DNA of 64,000 nt from Zeus faber (Eukaryota; Chordata; Actinopteri; Zeiformes; Zeidae): contig OY482865.1 of NCBI GenBank assembly GCA_960531495.1, positions 16,883,951 to 16,947,950 on the forward strand, written 5' to 3'. The translations under genes and the position numbers were made by a program. Shown piece by piece: positions 10,954 to 23,593 of the stretch. Position 1 is the stretch's first letter; each line of letters begins with the position of its first letter. The notes beneath the pieces are model-generated. The model saw only the letters and a program-made list of their open reading frames with translations, did no database searches and had not been told where the DNA came from.

Positions 10954-13900
10954 TGTCGTGACTAGGGACACACAGCTCGAAATCGACACAGTCTTGGACA
11001 AACGGGGACGTCTGGTCACCGTAGTTAACCTTTCTAGGATGAATTAGTCATTAAACAACAACCAAATGGTGCACATCCAAGCTCGCCGTTCAGATTAGTT
11101 TCCCGCTACCTCCCAGTACTAGAATTTCAAACTGGAAAAGTTAGGAGAGAGAGGCAGAGAGCTCCAGGTTTGGGGAAGAGCGTAGTCAGAGATGAGTCCA
11201 TCGGGGGATCCTGGTGTTCCTCTGCCCTCGCTGAGTGACGACGTGACTCCCGCTTTGCCTGGGGACCATACAGGACACCCTCTATCGACCTGGGCTCGCG
11301 GCAGTTGTGGGTGCAGTTCGAAGTAACAGCACTCAAGAGCTTTCAGTTTAAAGCACTGGGATGGTGGCGGTGGTGGCAGTGGTGGTGGTGGGGGTCTTTC
11401 TGGCGCAGGATGCTGGAATCCCTCTGCCGTGGACCTCGGGGTGGAATGTTCATAACATCTCCCTGAGCAGATGGAGGGTGTAGGTTAATATTGGGAGGAT
11501 TGACGGGTTAATCTCCACGTCTTGGTAGAGCGGGGGATTATCTGCGCCAAGCAGGGGACCTCTCATAACTTCAGATATAAATTGAGCGCTTACTACTTAA
11601 GGTGATATGAAGAAGAGACTGCAGACAAATCAGACCCGGGGAGAAGAGTAGAGTCCTACACCGATGCTTCGTTTTCTTACTGCACCCAATCCGGACACGC
11701 ACGTTGAAGTCCTATCCCAAACCGTGACTCACCACTCACAGCTTCCTGTGTTTTTAAAATTTCAAAACAGGTGATTTGAATAGAAACGCTTGCCTATTTT
11801 TATCCCTTTGTCCTGTCCTCAAAAAGACGGAAGCTTTTCCAAACACTTTAATGACATTAAAATGTTCTGCGCTGGAGTCCTCCCGCCACCCCGGGCTGTC
11901 TGGGATGCAGCGCAAACTCTGAGGAAGTGTGAGCTGCTGAATCATTCATGGCCAGAGGCGTTCTGACAGATTTTCCCCTTCACCGCAGCCGTGCGGGACA
12001 CGGGAGAGGGGGAGCGGAGGATTTGAAAGTGAGACTAGACCTGATCCCACTCGGAAAGAGGGAGAATTTGGACGCCTCTTGGCTTCGCCCCCCTTGTCGG
12101 CTTTCTGCGTAAAAACCGGGGCTCTCAGAGAAAAAAACAAAAAAACGAGAAAGCCAATCAATATGGAGGCTTGTGGTATAACGTATACTGTAAAATGTCC
12201 TTGATGTAATGGTCTGAGACTCTTCTGTCAACACGGAGATGGAGGTTTAAATGGAACATGAAAGCGGAGTTTGAAGCTTAGATTGACATAAAAGTTCTTA
12301 ATCCATCTCAGCCCTTGTCGTCTTTTTATTTTTATTTTTTTTTCAGGATACTTCAAGATGTTCCAAAGCTGAGCAGCAGGAAGCTTACAGCATGAAAGCA
12401 AAAAGATGTCATGGCTGTGTGGTCATTTTTTCGGGGCTATAGCTATTTCTTGGTCATTAATTCATGCCCCGTAACACTATCCATGACCAGCCAGCCAGCC
12501 AGCCAGCCAGCTATTTGAGTTGTTTGGAAATGTTTAGTTGTCTGCATCTGAGATGATGGTTGGACCCACCGGGATCCATTAAGAGCGACATTAAGGCGAA
12601 AATTGGGACAACCGCAGAACATCTCCAAACCTATCGCTGCGCTGGAGTCTCGGGCGCCAACGAAATGGTTGAATTCACTCCAGGCGAGCCATGCTGACAT
12701 TAGATGTGAAATTATTTTTTACCCACCAAAATCTTCCTCAACTTAATTAGTTTTATATGCCTTGCATTTTACATCTTGAATAAAACCACAATTATTATTA
12801 TTCTTGTTTTTTGTTGCGTTTTTTTGTGTGCTTATCGATTTGGGCAGGTCATTATCTTAAACCATCTTTGTCAGCCCCAAACGAAAAGGATAGGCGAAAA
12901 CTTTATGGGGAAAATAAATCACAATTTATAAGATCAAGTGCTGATATGACAAAAGAAATGATCCTACTTGTGTGAGACATCAGCTATTTATCTAATTTCG
13001 GCAGCTCGTACAACAACTTTTTTCATCCTCCAACTTTGATTTCTTTTCAGTTGGACACATCTGGCGCCGCGCTGTAATGAACTTTTGAATTAGTTCTCCC
13101 TGGTCTCCCGTGGCACGAAAAGCGAGTTCCACACTCCCTTTCTCCTCCTCCGGGTGAAATTGGTTTTGAAAACAAATTATCGGGATATAAAGAGGGAAAG
13201 GTATTTAGGCTTTCATTCGCTTCGTGTCATTTGAAGACGCGCATATATTTCTCTAGATGCGATCGGCTCAAAGCAACAATTGCTCCTCACGGAAACTGGC
13301 CGGAACAGACATGATTTGGCGTTGGTTTGCGCAGCGCGGGAAGCCTTCCAAAGATCCCCTTTGCAGAACTCCACAAACACCACAGCTTATGGTTCTGAGC
13401 GAGAGATAGCGATAGAGAGTGGAAGTGGATTTAAACAATGCACTACACTGCACTACCTTCACAATGATAAGTGTGTTATTTTGTTTCACCGGTGCCCTAT
13501 CTGAACCTCCTTTCCTCTACTTTGGCCATTGCTGAACAAATTTGGCCGAGTGCCGAATTGATGGGCACACAAATCCCTGGTTCTTGGCGCACACTTGCCA
13601 TTTGTGATTGATTGGGTTCCGTAACGGTTTAGACAGTTATCTGCAAAAAAAAAACAAAGAACGACATCACACCTAAACAAAGAGTTGTTGAGCGTGGAGT
13701 CAGTTCTCCACCTCCTCACATGAAGAGGTAAAACAGTGGAAATGGGGATGGCAATGCCTGAGCCCCCTTAAACAAGCAAATGGACATTTTTATTTTAATG
13801 AAGGTTTCTCGGCATTTTCTCTGCCCTGAGTTACAACTTGTCATCAGATTCCAGAAAACTTTCACAAGTGTTTTCCACTAAATAAAACGAATAATGGAAA

Positions 13901-14000
13901 TGAGCTTTTACGTCGCAGGATCAAAATTGCAAGACCGAAATAATTCACCGGTTTCAGCCTGAATAGCCTCTCTCCGTTCATCTAACTATGAAGGAAGGAA
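10954..14000. other. No gene recognised; includes a (CCAG)n tract
   Basis: Three kilobases of largely unique sequence. A CCAG tetranucleotide run lies at 12487-12511. Base composition fluctuates, and the many short open frames are unsupported. Several tracts (for example around 11890-12010 and 13060-13200) look like non-repetitive vertebrate intergenic DNA, but I cannot tell conservation from one sequence. Confidence 0.45.
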
Positions 14001-14621
14001 TCTCTGTATGTCCTTCGATTATCTCGACAACCGTTCATCGGATCCACTTCAAACTTTGCAGGTGTATCGCTGGGGACCGCACCAGAGGCTTTGGGGCCCT
14101 GCGACTGAGATGCTTACGTCCGCGGTGCAGCCCATTCCGAAACAGTGCAGTAGGGGTGGGCGACACCCCAAAATTAGGTCTTCGATCCAATACCAAGTAA
14201 TACCGGGGCCAGGTTATTATGACTTTTCTTTGGAGCGGCGGCTCATTTTCACAGACTTTCACAGAATTCCTGACGGTGTTGCGCTTGGGCTTTGACTACA
14301 ATGCAGCCCGTTCTGAACTGTCAAAACAAGGTTCACTCACGGCTATCCGTGGTGACGAAAAGGTTCGACTCTTTTTTTTGGAGATTAAATTCTGGACGAG
14401 TCATGCTGTGAAAGGGGTCGTTCGATTTCCTGATCCTAGGTTTGTTTGATTCAGTTGGTGTGACGCGCCGTGAAGCAAGGCAGGAGGAGTCCGAAGATAC
14501 TGATTCGGCTCTGAGCCGTGAATGGAATTCTCACGGGGATCCTCGAATTCTGTCAAAAACTATTTCCTTTGCTGGAATAGAAAGAGTAAATCCGTCAGAT
14601 TCAATTGCGTCAAATGACGGA

Positions 14622-14683
14622 TAGTGGTGTGCCACGGGATTTTTTCGGTGTGCCTTGGCAGACAAAAGGTCGGTAAACACTGC
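14622..14683. mobile_element. hAT-type terminal fragment or tiny MITE
   Basis: The phrase TAGTGGTGTGCCACGGGAT at the left and GGTCGGTAAACACTGC at the right resemble the two sides of a widespread vertebrate hAT-derived repeat that contains a GTGTGCC core and ends in AACACTG. Only about 60 bp is left. About 470 bp upstream, near 14150, the phrase TAGGGGTGGGCGACA resembles another common hAT end, so 14150-14683 may hold more than one fragment. The match is from memory of the family, so confidence is low. Confidence 0.35.
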
Positions 14684-14699
14684 AAATGTTAAAGCGTGG

Positions 14700-15590
14700 G
14701 ACCCAAACTGTGGTAACTACGAGGAAAAGTAATGTAATGTGGTTTAATCAAGTCCGAGCGTACAATGCTGCAAATTCAAAACAACTACGATTCAGAGACG
14801 TTGCCATCTTCCTGAAAAGCAACATTTTGGACCATTTCTGAATCCCATTTTCAGCCCGGTGGTAAATACACCGCACTGGATCGGATGTGTGTGAGTCGTG
14901 AGTCAGTATTCTCAGTATCAAATTACCCGAGTGAAAAAAAAAATTGAAAAATTGGAATAACAATTACACACAGCTCGTGTGTAATTTCAGGCCATTAAAA
15001 GATGCTCGGCAGGGCAATTAAAAGGGCAGGGAGGATAATATCACGGCCTTTTCAGTGTTTTGTTTTTTTCCCCTGGCGCGCCGCCCCCCTCCACCGACCG
15101 ACACTGCGGATTTCAAAAACAGGGCAATCGCAGCACGATGTTTGCTTGATTATTTTGTAATTAACCGCTGCCGGTGAAGTGCGCACTGTTCACAGCTGCC
15201 GTAATTTGACAGGTGGCGGTGCGACAAGTTTTTTTAATTGTGCAATCAGTGCTCCGGTGACCTTTTTTTTTTTCAAAGGGTTTTTTTTTTTCCCCCCACT
15301 TGTACGGCAAACTCCGCCTCGCCCCATCTGCTGTTCCTCTGAAGTCCCCCCCACGCTGCCCCGGCGCTGTATCGCCCGCTCAAAAGCTGTCTTTGAAGGA
15401 AACAGGCAGCTCTTTAGGCGGCGGGGGAGATGGAACGGGCGAGCAAGCGAGCGGGGTTCCACACCGTTGATTCTGATGAGACAAACTGGCCAAAAATGGC
15501 CAAAAAACTGACTATCCGTACTCTATAGACTATCTATACTCTGTTTATCTCTTCTCCCTCCCCTTGCCCTCTTCTCCTGTTCTGTCGCTC
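14700..15590. other. No gene recognised; unique sequence
   Basis: The stretch around 14960-15060 combines AATTA-type homeobox cores with a GC-containing context (CAATTAAAAGGGCAGGGAGG), and looks more like conserved non-coding DNA than repeat. Poly-T runs occur at about 15263-15290. Confidence 0.3.
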
Positions 15591-15596
15591 GCCCTC

Positions 15597-15728
15597 GCTC
15601 TCTCTCTCTCTCTCTCTCTTCTTTATGCTGATCTGTCTCCCGCGAGCCGCCGTGATTTCCCCGTCTAACTGTTCACAGCGGGTACGGCCCTCGAGCACTG
15701 TACACACACAGGCACACACACACACACA

Positions 15729-15778
<50 letters not shown>
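15597..15778. repeat. (CT)n at 15597-15619 and (AC)n at 15703-15778
   Basis: Two simple tracts separated by about 80 bp of unique sequence. The Arg/Glu-rich and Cys/Val-rich open frames over them are artefacts. Confidence 0.92.
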
Positions 15779-15780
<2 letters not shown>

Positions 15781-15934
15781 CTGACCACATCCCAGTCACA
15801 CTGAGATCCTGTCATCCTCATTGCACGTGTCGTCTTTTTTCTGTCCACCCTATCCATTTATTTACCAACTATCTGGCTGTCAGCCCTCATTTTTTAACAT
15901 CCCGTGCCTCTCTCTCTTCCCTGTCAAATCCCAT

Positions 15935-16111
<177 letters not shown>

Positions 16112-16631
16112 AAAACTACCCAGGATTCACAGTGGGGGAATCTGAGCAGAGCCACCGTGTCACTATGAAGCCCCCCGGAACTCCTGTCTCAGTTTCCCCC
16201 TCCCAGTGTTTCCTCCTATTCCACTGACCTCCTTTTCACTTGCAACCAGCGGCCGCTGTTCCCCACCATCACAACATAAACGGATGGAGGATGCGAGGCG
16301 CAGCTACAGGGCTAGAAAACCCATCTGGACGGCGTCGCCCTGATGGAAAATTTATGGATGTTTTTCAGCGTCTGGAAATCGTCGCAATAATTATGCCGGG
16401 GAAAACTTTCTCTGAAGTGAATTTGTGTTTTTGTTTTTTTTGCCATCCGCATTAAGGTAAATCTCTCCACCCCCACGTTCCCAGCGTGAACCTTCTTGCC
16501 GTTGTGATGAAATAGGCGATTCAGATGTTTGCCATCGAAATGAAACACTGAAAGCTTAGTCAACATCGAAAGCGTATCTGCGTCCAAACGGTCGGATCCT
16601 CGCGAATTCCAACTCTGGATTCCTTTTTTTG

Positions 16632-16872
16632 TAACCTGTGCTGTCAGCGTGCTGGGCATACAACACAGAGTATTTGTATGTCATTGCATCTAGGACAGAG
16701 TTAGTCTGCAAGTGGAGTTCATTCTTAAATCATCAAGAACCGCTGCAATAACTCTGTCCTGTGGACGACCTGTAGGACAACAAGAGCATAGCTTTTTGGT
16801 TGTACAAAACCACCACCAACCCCCCTCTTTGGAGAACTATTTATCATTACGTGTGTGCGGGATGGGACCACC

Positions 16873-16903
<31 letters not shown>

Positions 16904-17330
16904 CTAAGTGTCCACCGGTGAGTGTACATGACTTATCCCCATTGGTACTGGTGTAGAAGGTTGGTATTATGTCGTGGCCCCCCGAACTCTGCAGCCTTGT
17001 AGACACCCTACAGCTGCAGGAAAGCCCGGGGCACCCTGCCCTGCGGCCACAAAATACCCCCGGGCCCTCAGAGAAGCCAGAGGGCCGTGGAGCAACCCCA
17101 ACGCCCAGCCCAGAGGAGCATTACCCAGTCCCAGGGACCACGAGGACACCCCGCACCCCAGGGGCGCACACATACAACTAACCCCCAGGTGCAGGGACAA
17201 GATGCAGCCGCAGGCACACAACCCGGGCCACAGGCGCCAGGCACGGCGCAGGCCCGGATCCCGGCCCCACGGCGACAGACCGACACCCCGCCCAAGCAGC
17301 CGCCCCGGCGTGAGTCAACTCCAGATTCCA
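16632..17330 (-). mobile_element. 5'-truncated LINE 3' end (probable L1 3' UTR), minus strand
   Basis: Read on the minus strand, this has a GC-rich block (about 17330-16970), then a CA/GT tract (16876-16902 on plus), then a tail ending in a short A-rich run near 16632. The same three parts in the same order recur at 43535-44590, and the tail halves are clearly homologous (shared phrases ACAGAGTATTTGTATG and CTCTGTCCTGTGGACGAC). The GC-rich block resembles in style the sequence after the L1 ORF2 at 55763-56790. I therefore read it as a truncated L1 3' UTR. No coding sequence remains, and open frames in the GC-rich part are spurious. Confidence 0.55.
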
Positions 17331-18730
17331 CCTCCCAAGGAATGAATGGAATGGCACATTTTTGTTTATGCTGCATGCTTTTTTTCTCGAATATACATTA
17401 TGAAATCTCGAATATACAATAAATATTTCAAAACACACTGACGTGTTATCCTCTTAGATATCACTGTCTCCATTCAGCTACATCTAATAACAAGTTTTCT
17501 TTCGTTATTAATATTATTGCCAGTGTAAATCTCACAGCATTTTCCTTTTTTTTCTGAAATAACAAAAATTTCCTTTCAGTGATGAAAGCTCTTCAAATCT
17601 AATCACGTCTCCTTCCGCTTCCAGCGCCGCGTGGGCGTTTCATTAAGTCTGTTTACTTCCCGCGCGGGGCATTGTACCCCGAGCGGGTGGGTGCTGTAAG
17701 CCGAGCTGAAAGCGAACGCGCCGCACATTGGACGGCGCAGGCATCTGCAACAATCGGGCCGCCTGCCCTCATCTGCAGGGCACGCTCTCTGAAACGGCAT
17801 GAGTCACTTCGCCCTCACCCACAACATGTGCGCGAGAGCGAGTGTGATTGTGTGTGTGTGTGTGTGTGTGCGTGCGAGGGTTTGTGTGTGTGCGCGTGTG
17901 TGCGTGCCTGCCTTGCATTTAGAAGCTCGTCCCTGCACGCGCGTTCCGTGTTCCGTGTCACGCTCCAGGCTGTCGACCTATGACCCCCGCTAGGTCGGCT
18001 AGGTCCGGCAGGAGCAAGAGGATTAATCAGAACTGTGAATGTGGCTCATTGTCTTGGCCGCAGGGAGTCCCCCCCCCACCCTCCCCCGCCAATGAGATAC
18101 ATGGGAAAAGTGCAAAATGGCAAAGTGCCCTTGTCCGCCCGGCTCCATATCAAGCAGACGGGCCGCGAAAATTCTGGAGCTCCACGGGCTTCTGTTCTCT
18201 AACCCTCGCAGAGCGGCACCGAGGTGTGTTTTCACAACTTGGTTCCCCGTGCGGGAAGGTGTGTGTGTGTGGAAGCGGCCCGGATCCCGGCGCCGCCGTG
18301 GGTGTCAATTTGATTTGGGAAGTGCAGTGGGGTGGGGTGGCGGGAGTGGTTGATCTAATGATCTAACGTGATCTAAAAAAAAAAAAAACTACCCCTTTTT
18401 TGTTTTGCTTCGCATGGAGAAAAAGGGGTGGAAAATTTGGAGAGGCGGAGAAGTGCGGAGAGCAGACGCCATACTCATGGCGTGGCGTTATTTTGCATCC
18501 ATAATTAGCACAAGTGCTTTCAACGCATATTATAATATTATTTAATATTGTATAGTTATCCTTAGTCATCCTACCTGCTCTGAGGTCCTCCCTCATCTTA
18601 AAGGCCGAGCCCCAAAATCCCCCCAAGTGCTCCTTCCTGCCCCCATTCACAGTAATATCTTATTTTAAATTGTAATCAGGGGAAGCCTGAGCAAGCATCT
18701 GCAGAGAAATGTCCCGTTGTAGGCTCCATT
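17331..18730. other. No gene recognised; CpG-rich blocks and a (GT)n tract
   Basis: CpG-rich segments lie at about 17600-17840 and 17930-18310, separated by an impure GT/GC repeat at 17849-17913. A pyrimidine tract ending in CAG at 17617-17625 looks like a splice acceptor, but no supported exon follows. It may be part of a CpG-rich regulatory region. Confidence 0.35.
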
Positions 18731-18734
18731 ACAT

Positions 18735-19620
18735 CAGGGCACTGGAGACGACGAGTGCTTTCACTTTCAATTCCGTACTTAAGTGCTTCTACTTCGGTAC
18801 ATTTAAGAGTACTTACTGTATATACTTCTACTCAAGTGGAAATGCCAAGGCGGTACTTTTATATTTACTACTGATTTTGTGCCGGGGTGCTTGGGGCCAG
18901 TGGCTCAGCAGGCGGAGCGGGGGGTGATTGAAGGATTGCGGGTTCGACCTGCATGCGCCTCCTCGTCACGTGCCGGAGTGCCCTTGAGCAAGGCACTCAA
19001 CCCCTCACAGCCCCTGAGGAGCCTTGCATGGCTGCCTATATCGTGTATCAACATGTTGTAAGTCGCTCGTGAGAAGCGAGCCGGAAAGTTTCAAGGTTGT
19101 GTTATCTGCAGCGTTGGAAATTAACTATATACACATACTTTGTTGCTGTACTTAAGTACATTTTTCAGGGATGTGTACTTTTTACTTCGATACATTTCTT
19201 CTACATTTCAAATGCGGTCAGGGGGCAACAAAACAACACCAGTGAAGTACATTTCTAACCGGACAGAGTAGGCATGAAATAATAAAAGTAAAATAGAATT
19301 GAACTTCATTTAAAAAATACATAATGAGTTGAGAGTGGACAAATATAAATCTGCATTTATATTTGTATATAATGTATTTGTGAACCGTATGCGTGAGCAC
19401 TGATCTGCAGGGAAAAGGTTTATGAAGTATTATAGAATTGATTATATCCAGGGTACTGGGGATAATGAGTACTTTTACATTTAATACTTTAACTACAATT
19501 AAGAGAAAGTAGCTTGATACTTTTACTTCAGCAGAAATGTCAATGTCGTACTTTTGCCGTTCACTAGAGTCATTTTATGTCAGAGTATTTGTACTTTTAC
19601 TACGGCAAAAGCTCAGCATA
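18735..19620. mobile_element. TACTTT-rich dispersed repeat (hAT-like, non-autonomous), in pieces
   Basis: Three stretches (18735-18880, 19110-19240 and 19440-19620) are dense in GTACTTTTACTT and AAGTACATTT phrases. This resembles a common teleost non-autonomous DNA repeat whose end reads like GTTGGAAAGTAACTA; here GTTGGAAATTAACTA occurs at about 19114. A SINE at 18885-19095 splits it. No coding sequence or clear target duplications are visible. The family assignment is from pattern memory. Confidence 0.45.
18885..19095 (+). mobile_element. tRNA-derived SINE
   Basis: It has an RNA polymerase III A box (TGGCTCAGCAGG, 18901-18912) and B box (GGTTCGACCTG, 18941-18951) about 30 bp apart, as in a tRNA-derived SINE head. 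The body has the GTGCCCTTGAGCAAGGCACT phrase common in fish SINEs. It is inserted in the TACTTT-rich repeat and is therefore younger than it. It is not a tRNA gene, because there is no cloverleaf acceptor stem around the boxes. Confidence 0.72.
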
Positions 19621-19649
19621 CCTCTTCTGTCACCGTTGTATCGCAGTGC

Positions 19650-20060
19650 ACAGCCGATCGATTTGGCTCGGCGCGATCGACCCGCGGCGAGATTTCACGG
19701 CGTGAAGATGCTGAAGACGTCCCCCGGGCAATTAAACCTTCGAGCGTCACTCCGCCCGCGCACGCGTCCGCACGCACGGACATCCGAGCAGGTGGGGGTT
19801 GTTCTCCTCCCAGACTGCCTTTCCGCTTGAGCAGCAGAACAAGAATCTAGCCGCCCCGGCGACTCCTTTGTTTTTGGGCTCTGACCCTCTTCCCAGCGTG
19901 CCGCCGACAGCCCGCCCCGCGCCGCTTTTGACAGATTCTTGTCGCCGATGGACACGGTTTGAGAGGCCGGCTGCGGCGAACGCGTTTTTTCTCGGGGTCT
20001 TCCGACGTGCAGGTATAGCTCGCTGTCTACTGGTGTCTTCGCAGCCAGCCAATCAGAAAG
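19650..20060. promoter_or_regulatory. Candidate CpG island with Sp1 and CCAAT motifs
   Basis: This stretch of about 400 bp is strongly CpG-rich (CGATCGA, CCGCGGCG and ACGCGTCC phrases). It contains GCCCGCCCCGCG, an Sp1-type box, near 19911, and GCCAATCAG, an NF-Y-type CCAAT box, near 20046. With CCAAT upstream of the GC box, the arrangement suits transcription towards the minus strand. No exon is recognised on either side, so this may be an alternative promoter or an orphan island. Confidence 0.35.
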
Positions 20061-20101
20061 CTACAGGTCAGGAATACCATTCATCCAACACATTGGTTTA
20101 T

Positions 20102-20105
20102 TAAT

Positions 20106-20173
<68 letters not shown>
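20102..20173. repeat. (TAA)n trinucleotide repeat
   Basis: About 72 bp of TAA/AAT units. It adjoins the retroposon-tail sequence at 20174-20300 and is probably its expanded 3' terminal repeat read from the other strand. Confidence 0.93.
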
Positions 20174-20176
<3 letters not shown>

Positions 20177-20300
20177 CCTTTATTTGTATAGCATCTTTCA
20201 TACACGACAGGTCACTCAAAGTGCTTCACATTCAAAGAAGGCTTGTCAGATAGTCACAATAAAATGAAAGAAAAATGTATTTACATAGAATGATAAAATA
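20174..20300 (-). mobile_element. 3' tail of a fish retroposon (LINE or SINE), minus strand
   Basis: On the minus strand it reads AAGCACTTTGAGTGACC, then GTGCTATACAAATAAA-type sequence (here GATGCTATACAAATAAA), running into (TTA)n. This is the familiar 3' end of teleost retroposons, with a polyadenylation-like AATAAA before the terminal simple repeat. It is too short to assign to a family. Confidence 0.5.
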
Positions 20301-20471
20301 ATCAAAAAACAGGGTAAGGATGAGCGTTCCTCAGCGAATTACGGTCTTGGATTTTACTACCATGACACTCAAAATGCACAAAATAAAATTAACCCACGTG
20401 CTCACTTTTCCTACTGGCATTGTCTTTCTTCCTTATTACCGTTTCTTTCATATCCACTTGCTAGAATCCGA

Positions 20472-21421
<950 letters not shown>

Positions 21422-21472
<51 letters not shown>

Positions 21473-21485
21473 GTATATATATATA
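21422..21485. repeat. (AT)n microsatellite
   Basis: About 64 bp of AT with one CG interruption near its end. It sits exactly where the left terminal repeat of the adjoining transposon would be expected. Confidence 0.95.
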
Positions 21486-22838
21486 AAGGAAAGGAAAACT
21501 ACTTAAGAAGGACGTTCCACATTATTAAGCAGGCCACAGGTTCCAAGCAATATGGGAAAGAAAAAGGATCTCTTTGCTGCCGAAAAGCGTCAAATAGTGC
21601 ATTGCCTTGTACAAGGTATGAAAACGTTCGATATTTCCCGAAAACTTAAGCGTGATCATCGTACTGTGAAGAGATTTGTGGCTGATTCAGAGCACAGACC
21701 GGTTGGTGCAGATAAAGGCATAATGAGGAAGGTTTCTGCCAGACAAATTCATGGGATTAAGGGAGCAGCTGCTAAAATGTCATTACAAAGCAGCAAACAG
21801 GTATTTGAAGCTGCTGGTGCCTCTGGAGTCCTGCGAACCTCAAGGTGTAGGATCCTCCAGAGGCTTGCAGTTGTGCATAAACCTACTATTGGGCCCCCCC
21901 CACTAACCAATGCTCACAAGCAGAAACGGTTGCAGTGGGCCCAGAAATACATGAAGACTCATTTTCAAAGGGTCCTGTTTACTGATGAGTGCTGTGCAAC
22001 CCTGGATGGTCCAGATGGATGGAGTAGTGGATGGTTGGTGGATGGCCACCATGTCCCAACATGGCTGCCACGTCAGCAAGGAGGTGGCGGAGTCAAGTTT
22101 TGGGCTGGAATCATGGGGAGAGAGCTGGTAGGCCCCTTTAGGGTCCCTAAAGGTGTCAAAATGACCTCGGCAAAGTATAGAGAGTTTCTGACTGACCACT
22201 TTCTTCCATGGTGCAAAAAGAAGAACCGTGCCTTCCATAGCAAAATCATCTTCATGCCTGACAATGCACCATCTCATGCTGCATAGAATACCTCTGTCTC
22301 ATTGGCTGCTATGGGCATAAAAGGAGAGAAACTCATGGTGTGGCCCCCATCCTCCCCTGACCTCCACCCTATTGAGAACCTTTGGAGTAACCTCAAGCAA
22401 AAGATCTGTGAGGGTGGGAGGCAGTTGGCATCAAAACAGCAGCTCTGGGAGGCTGTTCTGACATCCTGCAAAGAAATTCAAGCAGAAACTCTCCAAAAAC
22501 TCACAAGTTCAATGGATGCAAGAATTGTGAGGGTGATATCAAAGAAGGGGTCATGTGGGATCACATGTAACTTGGCCTGTTAAGATGTTTTTGATTTCAG
22601 TAAATATGACCTCCTAATGCTGCAAATTCAACAAATGACCATTTTCAGTTCTTCACAACCTATAAAATGTTTTGAAACTCTGTTGTGCATGATCATTTGG
22701 AACCGTGCATTTTGAGTTTTTTATTAACTCAAAATACAGTTGATGTATTTTGAAAATTATACTGACTGTCATTTGCGTCGACTATTTCGGAAAATCAGAG
22801 AAAAATATCACTCGCATAATAATTTGGAACGCGGTGTA
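21486..22838 (+). mobile_element. Tc1/mariner-like transposon, DD37E type, left end missing
   Basis: The right end has a terminal-repeat-like sequence: read inward it is TACACCGCGTTCCAAATTAT, from 22838 down. The transposase lies between about 21552 and 22583. The matching left terminal repeat is absent. An (AT)n microsatellite abuts the 5' flank, although a weakly related GTTCCACATTATTAAGC occurs at about 21515. Loss of one end makes it immobile regardless of the transposase. The right flank TA is consistent with the superfamily target site. Confidence 0.82.
21552..22583 (+). pseudogene. Near-intact Tc1/mariner transposase with one premature stop (DD37E)
   Basis: The 5' part, MGKKKDLFAAEKRQIV onward, runs 244 codons to a TAG at 22284-22286. 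The same frame then continues without interruption to 22583, so one nonsense codon separates an otherwise continuous reading of about 343 codons. The N-terminal helix-turn-helix region includes KLKRDHRTVKRFV. Catalytic residues are visible in LFTDECCATLDGPD (near residue 140), FMPDNAPSHAA (just before the stop) and SPDLHPIENLWSNLK. I count 37 residues between the second Asp and the Glu, counting the stop as one. That spacing matches the DD37E Tc1/mariner group reported from fish. Apart from the stop it is the best-preserved coding region in the window, suggesting a fairly recent copy. Confidence 0.93.
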
Positions 22839-23314
22839 TATTTCATTATTGTTATAAACGTCAAATAAAAGCACAATTGGATAGAACGTATGTGCCTTAT
22901 CTGGTTTCGCGTCAGACTACGGGCTAAAGTCAATTAGGAAAGCAGACCCAGTGAGATATTAAGTCTGACTCCAGGTTGGTTACCTCGCCAATTTCTGCCA
23001 GGCAGATAATTGCAACATTTCTTATGTTGGAAATCTCGTCAAATTGGATTAAAAAATGCACCTGATCCCGAGCAGGCGCAGCGCGGCTCTTCTGAAGGAA
23101 CACTCCTAGGTCCAATGAGCCCGCAGACGCCTGGAACCGAATGAAGGTTCATACCTTTGGGAATAAGGATGCCGCTCAGCAGGGGGTTTTTTTTTTTTTG
23201 TTTCTTTTCATCCGACGTCTGATGTGCGTATGGTGTCTTGAACGCCGCCAAAGAGAGAGACTTACTGGTGAGTGGACGGCGAGTGATAACCTCACAGAGC
23301 AGTGTGTGCGGGTG

Positions 23315-23317
<3 letters not shown>
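22839..23317. other. No gene recognised
   Basis: Unique sequence with a poly-T at about 23187-23200. Short open frames are unsupported. Confidence 0.5.

Positions 23318-23369
<52 letters not shown>
23318..23369. repeat. (CT)n microsatellite
   Basis: About 52 bp of pure CT. Confidence 0.95.
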
Positions 23370-23373
<4 letters not shown>

Positions 23374-23593
23374 GCTACTGTTTCTCCCCCAGCTTGATCA
23401 ATCACCCGCTCACAGTGGCCTGAACGGGGAGCGCCGACGTTGGTCAGACGGAGCAGCCCAGGTCACCGTGCGTGACCGTCTCTTCCTCCCTCTCTCCACC
23501 TGCCCCCACGCGCCCCACAAACGCACACACACACTTTCATGTTAGTCGCCGGGAAGGCATCAGCCCTGCCTCCGCGCACCGAATATCCTATTT

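Noticed and set aside
18893-18960. Possible tRNA gene from A and B box matches (also at 35,275 and 47,871)
   Set aside because: The boxes belong to SINE heads; there is no acceptor stem or complete cloverleaf and SINE body sequence follows.
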